A stretch of DNA of 64,000 nucleotides, from NCBI GenBank assembly GCA_014281115.1, contig JACONQ010000003.1:4216001-4280000 (forward strand). Reading direction: 5' to 3'. Position numbers and translations under genes: made by a program. This DNA comes from Laburnicola sp. R22_1 (lineage: Eukaryota > Ascomycota > Dothideomycetes > Pleosporales > Didymosphaeriaceae). The notes under the pieces were generated by a model that worked only from the letters and a program-made list of their open reading frames with translations, ran no database searches and was not told the DNA's origin. Positions within the stretch are counted from its first letter, which is position 1; the number at the start of each line of letters is the position of its first letter. Below, piece after piece: positions 49,196-58,831 of this stretch.

Positions 49196-49470
49196 ACTAA
49201 TAGTTATTATTCTATTAAGAGCTTTACTAGGAGTTTAGTAGCCTATTAAGAAAAATTATATTAGTTATACTTATATACTAATAGCTATTATTTTATTAAG
49301 AGCTTTACTAGAAGTTTAGTAGCCTATTAAAAGAGGTTATATTAATGATACTTATATACTAATAGCTATTATCCTATTAAAAGCTTTACTAGAAGTTTAG
49401 TAGCCTAGTAAAAGAGGCTATATAAGTTATATTTATACTAGTAGCTATTATTCTACTAAGGCTTAGTATA
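49196..49470. repeat. 81-bp tandem repeat, about 3.3 copies
   Basis: AGCTTTACTAG-type anchors recur at 49220, 49301 and 49382, exactly 81 bp apart, with a decayed fourth copy. 81 bp is 27 codons, so the repeat keeps the Gypsy-A frame. Confidence 0.88.
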
Positions 49471-50850
49471 GCTACTAGTTTATTAAGAGAGGCTACTCTA
49501 AAATTCTAGAATTACCTAGGTACTATTTTCCTACTATTATATATATTATTAGTAAACTTTTTATATAAACTCTATTACCTTTTATCTAGATAGTCTATAA
49601 TTTTTTTATCTACTCTATTTTTTTACTTATCTTATAAAGCCTACCTTTATAGATCTTTTCTATAACTTACTATTTATATACTACTCTATTTTAACTTTTA
49701 ATATAGACCTTCTTTATTCTTCTACTAGTAAAGCTTTTTTTACTAGTAAGACTTCTTATACTTATACTAGTAAGGCTAGTTTTTTTACTAGCCTTTTATT
49801 TTCTACTATCTATAGTATATTATACTATAAAAAGTAGGCTACTAAAAAGTAATCCTACTATAATTACATATATCCTAATACCCTACTTAGGATTTTTCCT
49901 ATTAAGATCTATATAATAATAGATTATCTAAATCTAGTATATAAATATTAAGATAAGTTAAGAAGCTACCTATATAAGTAGAGTATTACCTAAAAAATTA
50001 AAAAAAGGCTATAGCTTTATACTTATCTAATTATAAAACTATTACTCTAGCTTACTAGATAGTATATTAAGAACCTTTAAAATAGACTATCTAGAGATAT
50101 ATCTTAGAAATATAAGCCTCTTTTAAGTCTAAGAAAAACTATAATATTCCTAAGCTTAAGTAACTCTACACTACCTATAACCTTTATATTTACTAATACT
50201 TTTATAAGGCCGACTAGTCCTAAAAAGTTAACTAATTATACGCTAATCTCTTACTTAGCTTAGTAATAAGGATAAGGATAATCTAATTTAAATCCTAGCT
50301 AAGTATACTAACTACTTTAAGTAGATTATTAAAATCATACTTACTATTCTAAAAATACTAAAGGCTAATATAATTAAAGCTATATCTAATACTAATAGTA
50401 CTAAAATTAGTAATACTATTAGTAATAGATAAGACTTACATTTTAATATAGGAGATATTTTCTTATTTATTAAGTAACCTCCTAGAATAACTAAAATCTA
50501 GTTTAAGATACTAGGGCTAGCTACACTAGTAATCTTTTCTACTCTTTACTCTGCTAATCTATTTTTATAGGTATAATTTATTTAGCCTACTATTCTAGCT
50601 ATATAGTATACTATTTTAATATTTAGTATACTATTCTAAGAAATATATATAATAGAATAGGCTTAGAGAGATACTACTATACTAGGTAGGTAAATAGAGT
50701 AGTAGTACTATATAGGTATAGCCACGCTAGTACTAAATTAAGTTAGCACTAGGGTAATATTATTCTAGACCTAGTGCTCTAAAGGATCTATTATACTATC
50801 CTTCTCCTCTCTATCCTTATACTCCTATAAGACTTTATCTAGTCCTTTTA

Positions 50851-50940
50851 CTATAAAATACTATAAAATACTATAAAATACTATATAATATTATAAACTA
50901 TTCTAAATTACTATAAATTATTATAAATTACTATAATTTC
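50851..50940. repeat. 10-bp tandem repeat, decaying
   Basis: CTATAAAATA three times exactly, then six diverged units. Confidence 0.75.
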
Positions 50941-52637
50941 CTTCTAATATCTAGCCATTAGGTAATTAATATAGTATTATAGGTATTATAATAATATATC
51001 TAGTATTATATTATAACTTATATTAACTAGTAGTATAGTAGTAGACTTCTCTAGTAAGGTATTAATACTCTAATAAATAACTTATTAACTTATACTAGTA
51101 GTATAGTATTAATATAATTCTTATATAATATATATAGTACTAATATTATATATAAGTATCTTTTAGTATTCTATTAACTCCTAAAGTTAGTATACTTACT
51201 AGGTTTTTATAAATTTATCTTATAAAACTCCTTAATAGCTTTAGGGGCTATAATTAATAATATCTATAGCTTTTATAATAGGTTATCTACTCCCTTTAGA
51301 TAGTTATCCTATTTAATAAGGTACTATAAAAATCCTTTTTATTCTAGTAGTATAGGTCGTATAAATTACTATTAATATAATAGTCTAGTATAGCTTTAAT
51401 AGTATAGTTTATTATATCTTTAATATTAACTTTAATAGATCCTTCTAGGTCTAGGTATTAACTAGATAAGATATCTTCTATATAATAGTAGAGTAACTAT
51501 AGATAAAAGATGTTATATATGTCCTATTCTAGACGATAAATTAAGTTTATAGGTAGAGTTATTAATAATATAGGTAATTATAAAAGGCCTATAGTATTTT
51601 ATATCTAGAGACTTACTTAGTTATATTATTCTAATAAAGTATATATTTAATATAACTTTATCTCTAGTATATAACTTAGGTATAAGTATATAGTCTAAGT
51701 TAGTATACTTAGCTTATTTAGCTTAAGCCTATACTATATTATCTTAGTAGAACCTTTGTAGATCTTCTAACTTAGTAATAAAGTTATTAGCTCTTTACTA
51801 GTTACTATATACTAGAATAGATAATATTATTATTAGTAGCTCTAGCTTATTAATCTTAGTATATAGTAAGTATTCCTTTATAGCTAGGAATAGAAAGATA
51901 CTAGTAGTAAAACTAACTTAGCTATTAGCTATAAATTCTACTATAGATAGAAGGAATACCTAATTATTTTAATAGTAGTTAATATAGATCCTTAGGTATT
52001 ATTTAATCCAAGTATTAACTACTTTAGTCTAACTATCTATCTCTATATAGTAGAATATTAATATCTTAGGCTTAGTGCCCAGCTATTAATAAAGCCATCT
52101 CTAGAAATATAATATAAATTAGGCTCTATAGTTACGAATAATCTATACTAGGTACCCTTCCTTTTACTACATAAACTCTATAAAGGTATATATAAGAGTA
52201 GGTACTTTGAGATTAATAGTAGAAATAAATCTTTTCTTCTTTAATAATTATTTTATAACTATTAGTATATAAGTATAACTAATAAGAAAAAGTTTTCTAC
52301 TAATTTAACTACTCTAGTAGTATCTTAGAAAAGGACTTTAAAGAAAAGGTAATATTCTATTACTATCTCTAGCTAAAGAAAAATAGTTTTAGAATAATAT
52401 AAAGTAAGAATCTAGCCTTATAAGGCTAACCTCTCTAGGATAAAATAGAATATATAAAATAACTTAAATTAAGACTATTCTAAAATAGTATACTAGAAAG
52501 TAGTCTAGGGGTATCTTTCTTATATAGAAGGTAAACTAGAGTATAGATATATATATATAATATTACTAGTACTAATTAGAAATAGTATCTTTAAGAAGTA
52601 AAAGATACTTAAATAATAAAAGAAAAGTAATAAGTAC

Positions 52638-52695
52638 TAAGTAAGTAGCTAACTAAGTAGATAACTAAGTAGATAACTAAGTAGCTAACTAAGTA
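52638..52695. repeat. 12-bp tandem repeat
   Basis: TAACTAAGTAGA or TAACTAAGTAGC, about 4.5 units. Confidence 0.85.
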
Positions 52696-52731
52696 CTATC
52701 TATTATATATACTATATAATATCTATACTAC

Positions 52732-52766
52732 TTAAATCTAGCTTAGGTTTATAAATAATTACTAAT
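52732..52766 (-). repeat. 35-bp dispersed repeat, inverted copy
   Basis: Reverse complement of the motif at 56835-56869 with one mismatch; the pair brackets pogo-like element 3. Confidence 0.8.
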
Positions 52767-53789
52767 AAAGTTAAGCTAAATTTAAGTAATAAAAGTAAGG
52801 GTAGATAAATATACTTAAATGGTAGGTATATAGGCTTATATATATATTATAGTAGGGTATATATAGACTATTAGAAGAATATAAAGGCCCTATATAGGGG
52901 CTATATCTAGCTAGGATTTTAATTATTAAGATAAATCCTACTAATAAAAAGTTAGTAGAGATAATATTATTCTATTTTAGTATAATATATATATATTACT
53001 CTCTAAGTATATATACCTATACTAACGTGTTTACAAGCGTGCCGTTAGTACAAGCGAGCCGTTAACCCTACCAACTTTCTACACTTAAAAAGCCACGTAG
53101 TTTAACAACACATTAAAATTCTATTAATATAATAGCTTTCCTAAATTAAGCAGTATCTATAGAAGCCTTCTTGCACGTACGTGAGTTGTGCCCAGGCTCC
53201 CTGCAGCGCGTGCAGCGCGCTGAAGCCTGCCGGCTCGCACCTAACCGCGCCTGGCTATACCGCGTTTCTCCCTCTAGTTGCTGCTTAACAGCCTTCTGAA
53301 CAATAATATCCTCTAGTTGCTTCTAAATCCGCTTAACGCGTTAGCCTTCTGAGCAATAATATCCTCTCCCTCTGCCTTTACGCTATTTAGCGTTATAGCT
53401 GCCTCGCTTTATAGACTAATCTTATCCGCTTTACTTTTTACGCTATGCGCCATTACTTAGCGTTATAGCTGCCTTAATTACCCTTTACCCTTTATAGACT
53501 AGCTATCTTACTTAAAAGCTTGCGCAGATATTCTCCTTTATAATTAACTAGTTGTAGGCGGCGCGGAAGGCTAGTAGGAACTCAAGCTTAGTAATATAGT
53601 TAATGTGGTCGCGTATTAGGCCCTCGACCTGGCGCCCATACGCCCGCTTCAACGGCGAGAAATAGCCAACGTTAAGCGGTTGCAGAAGGTGTGATAAATA
53701 TAATAGCATATAGAAAGTGTAGATCTTGTTCTTCTTATAGATCTTTTAGAATTTAAGTAAGTTGTGACTCTTATAGCTGTTAAGTATTA

Positions 53790-55889
53790 CCGTGTTTCAT
53801 CACCTGACGATCGGCCCCACCGGACGATCGATTTTCCGCCTCAACAGCCCAACTTCGGCACCTTTTGCAACGCTCTATACAACGAATATGGCCGAATTAA
53901 GTGCTGCTCTTAACTATTTGAGCTCGCTAAGCATCTCTGAGAAGCCTAATTACACCAAAGTCGCTCAAAAATATAGCTGCGATCGCAATACGTTGTCGCG
54001 CCAGCATCGCAGGGTGCAGGGCACGCGCGACGCGCTGGCCAACAGCCAGCGCCTCCTCAACTCCCAACAGGAAACTAAGCTTCTATAATATATTGATGGC
54101 CTTTGCGAACGAGGATGACCCCCTACAAAGGAGATAATACGAAATTTCGCATCAGAAATAGCTAGGAAGCCTGCTAGCAAAAACTAGGTTAACCGATTTA
54201 TACGACGCCACAAAGTCAACCTACTTTCGCACTGGACCTCTGGTATAGACGCCTCACGTAAACGCGCCGACTCTGCCTTCAAGTACGCCCTATATTTCAA
54301 GCTCCTACGTAAAAAGATTGAGCAGTATAACGTCAACAAGCGCCACATGTACAATATAGATAAGAAGGGTTTCCTAATTAGGGTGCTGTCAAAAATAAAG
54401 CGTGTCTTCTCCTAATAGCGCTATAAGAGCGGCAGCATTAAACAAATGCTCCAGGACAGCAATCGCGAGTGGATTACGACGCTAGCATATATTTGCGCTA
54501 ATAGAAGCTCTCTTACACCTTGCTTAATTTATTAAGCGCAGTCAAATAATATATAAGACACCTAGTTACAAGATTTTAACAACTCCTCACACAAAGCTCT
54601 CTTTGCAGTATCACCAAGTAGATAGACAAATAACAATTTAGGCCTAGCATAGGTTAAACAGGTGTTTGACAGGGAGACTAAGGCAAAGGCGCGCCGCGAT
54701 TATCGTCTACTACTCCTTGACGGCCATAGATCGCATATTACAATGGAGTTTATTAACTACTACAATTAAAATAAGATCCTCCTGGCCATCTATCCACCTC
54801 ATTCAACCCATACGCTCCAGCCGCTCAACGTCGCGCTATTTAAGCCTCTCAGCACTGCCTACTCTGCTAAACTTACTAAGTATTTAGATAAGTGCCAGAG
54901 CCTCTTAAGAGTCACAAAGCGCGACTTCTTCGCTATATTTAAGAGGGCCTAGCAGTGCTCCTTCCAAGAAAATACGATCTGCAGCGCCTTTAAGGCCACT
55001 AGCCTAGTGCCTTTCAACCCCTAAGTAATCCTTCAGCGCTTTAATAATATAGACCCAGAGCGGCCATCCTTAAGCGATAGCAGCTCTTCTGTACTTAGCG
55101 CTTCAGATTGGCGTAAAATTAAGAGACTCTTGCGCCAGGTTGTCGCTAATACTTACACTGAGGGGTCCCGGCAGCTCTCCCGCACTATGCACTCAATTTC
55201 AGTGCGCAACGCCCTCCTAAACCATGAAAATAAGCGTTTACGAGAAGCGCTAGCCCAGAAGAAGCGCCCTACGCAAGGAAAGCCTCTACTGCTTGAACCA
55301 CCTACAAATTACGCTAGTAGCGCCATATTTTGGTCCCCCACAAAGGTCAAGGAAGCTCGCCAACACCAGGCACAAAAAGATCAGGAGGCAAAGGCTAAGA
55401 AGCAAGAGAAGGAGCAGAGGAAGGCTATCCAGGAGGAGCGGAGGCGTACAAAGGCTATACCAAAGGAGGAGCGCGCCCAGGGCCCTGGCGTCAACCCAGG
55501 CGCTTCGGGCACCAAAAGCAAGGCCCCCAAAGGCATCCAAGAAGCTCCTCTCCTACTCCAAAACACCTCCAAGGTGACGTGTAAGGGCAAGGAGAAGGCT
55601 ATTACACCTCCTTTAATTAATAAGGAGGATGTAGAGTACAACTTTTCATCTATTGTAGATGTGGTGCCTACGCCAGCGCGTACACGCCGGGGTCGCTCTT
55701 TACGGCTCCCTAAGCGTTATCGCACCTAATAAAGTATCGCGATTGTCTCCTATGCCCCTCAAAAGCTCTCCACCAAAAAATCTAGCCTGTATACAATTTG
55801 TATTGCGTTGTACAGCTTCAAAAGTTGTACGCACGGGCCCTGCCAAATCGATCGTCAGGTGGGGCCGATCGTCGGGTGATGAAACATGG
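53790..55889 (+). mobile_element. Pogo/Fot1-like transposon 3b (inner), inserted in pogo-like element 3
   Basis: 2,100 bp, flanked by TA at 53788-53789 and 55890-55891. TIRs start CCGTGTTTCATCACC (left) and CCATGTTTCATCACC (right). Each has two 17-bp direct repeats (CACCTGACGATCGGCCC then CACCGGACGATCGATTT on the left). The body is related to, but clearly diverged from, 1b and 2b. Confidence 0.93.
53888..55729 (+). pseudogene. Fot1-like transposase with long charged tail (inner 3b)
   Basis: 1,842 nt (613 codons plus stop) from ATG 53888 to TAA 55727-55729, one frame. HTH: PNYTKVAQKYSCDRNTLSRQ (about residues 22-41). CENP-B-type region: PPTKEIIRNFASEIA. First catalytic block YNIDKKGFLIR (Asp present), second LLLLDGHRSH (intact), then PPHSTHTLQPLN. 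The last 199 codons (from 55,130) are fully open, with an alternating Gln/Glu/Lys/Ala stretch predicted to be coiled coil and a basic C-terminus (RTRRGRSLRLPKRYR). The first stop is at about 54,086. It carries fewer stops than its host element. Confidence 0.88.
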
Positions 55890-56834
55890 TAGTAGCTAAC
55901 GCGCGCCCACTCTACGCTCTACTATATACTTAATAAAATGCTATAGCCAGGCAACACCAAGCTCGTTCGTAGTCTAGCCATTATCGCTGAGACTAATAGC
56001 CCAGTCACCTAGTATATCGTCGCCCTCGTACCAGGCAGAGAGGTGGTACTGGCCAGCGAAGATAATAAAGGGCGGGATTGCCCACCCAGCAGCGTTGATT
56101 CCGTGGATCGCCGTCACCCACTTACAATTGCCTGGCTGGATCGCTTTTGGCCGGCCACGCCTCTCTGAGCCAGTAACGACTAGCTAGGAGGATATTTTAC
56201 CTATTAGAAAGCTAGTCTCGTCGAAGTTGAAGGTATCCTTGTCGCAGATACCGTAGGTGGCCTTTGTACGTGCTACTAGCTCAAACTAGGCCTGTATAAC
56301 TGTTGGGTCCTTGCAGAGGGCTCGCTGTTAATTGTAGGGTCGATTAAATCGCGTTGTAAGGCTGTCTGTTCGCTTAACAAAGTTCCTAAGCCACTACCGG
56401 TACTGGCCAACGTGGCCTGCGCTGCGCTTAGTGAGCAGCTTATTCGCCATATCTCGTACAGCACCTAGAGTGGGCGCAAAGCCTCGCGAATCTAGGTTAA
56501 GTATTTGCTCAACAATCACCTCCTCTTCTAGCTTGGTAAGCTTCTTTGATTTGGGCTAGTAATCGCGTCGCGCAGCAATTCCAGCGCGTCGGTTGCGCAG
56601 CGTTGATCGAGGGACGTTAAACGTTAAGGCAGCGCGATTTTCGCTCTAAATCTGATTTTTATTAATAGCTGAGATAGCAAGGAAGATATCTCCTTTGTTA
56701 TAGGGCAATTGAGTTGTAGTTGGTTAAGGCATTGTAGTTTGCTTATCGCGCGTTACGGAAAGTTGGCGGGGTTAACGGCTCGCTTGTACTGACGGCACGC
56801 TTATAAACACGTTATATAAACTTAGCTTAGAATT

Positions 56835-56869
56835 ATTAGTAATTACTTATAAACCTAAGCTAGATTTAA
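56835..56869 (+). repeat. 35-bp dispersed repeat, copy 1
   Basis: Starts ATTAGTAATTACTTATAAAC. Same motif at 58333-58367 and, inverted with one mismatch, at 52732-52766. Confidence 0.8.
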
Positions 56870-57895
56870 GTTATATAGATAGTATAGAAGTCGGCTTACT
56901 AAATAATTTTTTAAACGTTTTTAGTTTAAGGCTAAAGTAGGTTAAGATTAAAGGGCTATATTATATAAATGGCACTAGATTCTAACTAAAGCCTAACCTT
57001 AATATACTAGTAATATAAGGATAGTTCTAACTTACTTATACCCTATATATTATAAGCTACCTAATATAAAAAGTTTACTTATACTATATATAGTAATACC
57101 TAGATTATTACTATCTGTATTACTAGTTATCTTTACTTATATACTACTTATATAGTATACTCGCTTAGATAAGCTAATAATATAGTAGTAACTATAGCTA
57201 GAAGAATCTTATAGATCTATATAACACTCTTACTACTTTATAGCTTATTAATAAATATCTTATTATCCTTCTTTTATATCCCTTACTAGAACCTATTACT
57301 AACTAAGACTAATTATTACTACTAATATAGAAATATTACCTAATAATCCTTTATATACTAGACTAGCTACTAACCTAATTAGTATACTAGGATTACCTTA
57401 TAGATAGTTAAGTATATCTATACCTTATAGTAGATAAGTATCTTATAGATAGAATAGAACTCTAGTATAGTTACCTTAGTAGTAATAGTATAAATCTTTA
57501 GTATATACTTTTTAGTATTAGTAAGTATATTATTAGGTATTTTATAGTTAATACTTAAGTAGATAGCTAGATATAGGTAAGAAGAGGTAAAGACTTTATT
57601 AAGAATAATCTTAATATAGTAGTTAAGTAATATATATATATCTAGTATATTAGTACCTATTTTATAACTTATAAAATAGTATATACCTATTAATATACTA
57701 ACTTATATTATTTATAATAATAGGGATAGTAGTAAAAGAGGGAGATAATAGTAACTCTAGCATAGCCACGCTAAAGGTAGCTATTTTAACCCTCTTCTAC
57801 TAGTAGTCTAAATAGTAGTAAGAAAAGGTAGCCTTTTAAGTATAATTTTAAAAATTTATATATAAGAGCTTCCTATATACGCGCGCCTTAGTAAG

Positions 57896-57943
57896 ACTTA
57901 CCTAAGCTTACTTAAGCTTACTTAAGCTTACTTATACTTACTT
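57896..57943. repeat. 10-bp tandem repeat
   Basis: CTTACTTAAG about four units. Confidence 0.8.
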
Positions 57944-58085
57944 TATAAGTTTAAACTATAATACCTATATATTTTTATAACTATTTTTATACTCATTTTA
58001 ATTAATAAGTAGGGGCTCTACTTTTTTATATTATTATTTAAGATAGAAAGCTTTATTATCTTACTCTTAGGGTATTTAATATAAT
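57930..58085 (-). repeat. Inverted copy of the Tc1-like element's insertion site (empty)
   Basis: Reverse complement matches 37,385-37,451 joined to 38,777-38,862. At the junction it has one TA and no transposon. Confidence 0.75.
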
Positions 58086-58236
58086 ACTATATAGATAGTA
58101 TAGTAGTATTTTATTCTAGTTATAATATAATAGTGTATACTAGGATACTAAATTAAGATAAAATCTATTAGTATTACTTATATAGCTTAGTATAGATTAT
58201 CTTAATAATTCTACTTAGTATAAGCTAGCTTTAATA

Positions 58237-58263
58237 CTATATATATATATATATATATATATA
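58237..58263. repeat. TA microsatellite
   Basis: Uninterrupted TA dinucleotides, about 13 units. Confidence 0.9.
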
Positions 58264-58332
58264 AATCTATATATCTACTCTTTTATATACTTATCTACCT
58301 TTATCTTTACTACTTAAATTTAGTTTAGATTT

Positions 58333-58367
58333 ATTAGTAATTACTTATAAACCTAAGCTAGATTTAA
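58333..58367 (+). repeat. 35-bp dispersed repeat, copy 2
   Basis: Same as 56835-56869; homology to the inverted 52,720-52,815 copy extends over about 95 bp. Confidence 0.8.
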
Positions 58368-58504
58368 CTAGTATAGATAAATAGAGTAGCTCTTATATAA
58401 ATTATAAGGTAGTATTACTATTTAATACTACTATATATAATTTATAAGTAGCTATAAATAGCTAAGGTATATATATAATAACTATATACTAAAACCCTAT
58501 AGTT

Positions 58505-58560
58505 ATATACTAAATATATTAAGTAATATACTAAATATATTAAGTAATATACTAAATATT
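58505..58560. repeat. 21-bp tandem repeat
   Basis: Units of AATATACTAAATATATTAAG plus one base, about 2.6 copies. Confidence 0.75.
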
Positions 58561-58831
58561 TAGTACTATTTATAATATTACTAAATAAAAACTTTTATAA
58601 TATACTCTAGCTAGGTAAATATATATATAATAATTTTATACTAAATACCTTATACCTTAAAAAGATAATTAGAGATTAAAATAATATTAACCTTCTACTA
58701 AATAGTAAAACACTATTAGGGAACACTATAAGGTTAAAAAGATAATTAATACTAAAAAGAGTATAATAAATAAATACTATAAGAACTATCTTTCTCTACT
58801 ATAGCCTATATAGATAAAGAGACACGAGTAC

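Larger units (their letters stand above)
47458..49500 (+). pseudogene. Gypsy-A RT end, RNase H and integrase (3' part)
   Basis: The frame resumes from 39,936 (TKIKYLGLILSTKIKIDP, then FINFY, YSLIELTKK). RNase H is at about 47,860-48,060 (LLYKINIVEYNYKIYNKELLAIIY), and the integrase zinc-binding and core regions at about 48,890-49,190 (YTSYLGKYIIYNNLSYYYY, SKANREGKYRLLRLL, KSISINYIIELSF). In-frame 39-bp, 18-bp and 81-bp tandem duplications lie inside. Breaks are TAA/TAG. Confidence 0.75.
49501..53022. other. AT-rich RIP-type debris, probable 3' end of Gypsy-A
   Basis: No domain could be read with confidence. It contains decayed 10-bp repeats (CTATAAAATA, 50,851-50,940), a 12-bp repeat (52,638-52,695) and a ~95-bp segment (about 52,720-52,815) repeated inversely at 58,290-58,385. 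LTR limits were not found. Confidence 0.5.
53146..56732 (-). pseudogene. Pogo-like DDE transposase with zinc knuckle, interrupted (outer 3)
   Basis: ATG 56732 to TAA 53146-53148. Without the 2,102-bp inserted unit the span is 1,485 nt, a multiple of three but shorter than elements 1 and 2, implying an internal loss in the linker before the zinc knuckle (53,290-53,480 also contains small duplications). Visible: HTH region (NVPRSTLRNRRAG), first catalytic block FNFDETSFLIGK (about 56,240), WAIPPFIIFAGQYHLSAWY, and the zinc knuckle CTRCREPGHNSRTC (about 53,215-53,175), intact. The inner element is inserted immediately before the LNSH block, which splits the catalytic domain. Stops are TAG/TAA. 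Confidence 0.84.
53025..56812 (-). mobile_element. Pogo/Fot1-like transposon 3 (outer), interrupted by a second one
   Basis: 3,788 bp with the inner element, 1,686 bp without it. TA flanks at 53023-53024 and 56813-56814. The TIR starts ACGTGTTTACAAGCGTG and contains two 17-bp direct repeats (TACAAGCGTGCCGTTAG then TACAAGCGAGCCGTTAA). It is in the opposite orientation to outer elements 1 and 2, and about 165 bp shorter. Confidence 0.92.
56815..58831. other. AT-rich RIP-type debris with short repeats
   Basis: No gene seen. It contains a 10-bp repeat (57,896-57,943), the inverted-repeat copy of the Tc1 insertion site (57,930-58,085), a TA run (58,237-58,263), a 35-bp motif shared with 52,732-52,766 and a 21-bp repeat (58,505-58,560). 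A second retroelement end in inverse orientation is likely but not delimited. Confidence 0.5.

Noticed and set aside
49196..49470. Regular repeats that could suggest a CRISPR array
   Set aside because: Units are contiguous, lack unique spacers and sit inside a Gypsy coding region in a fungal context.
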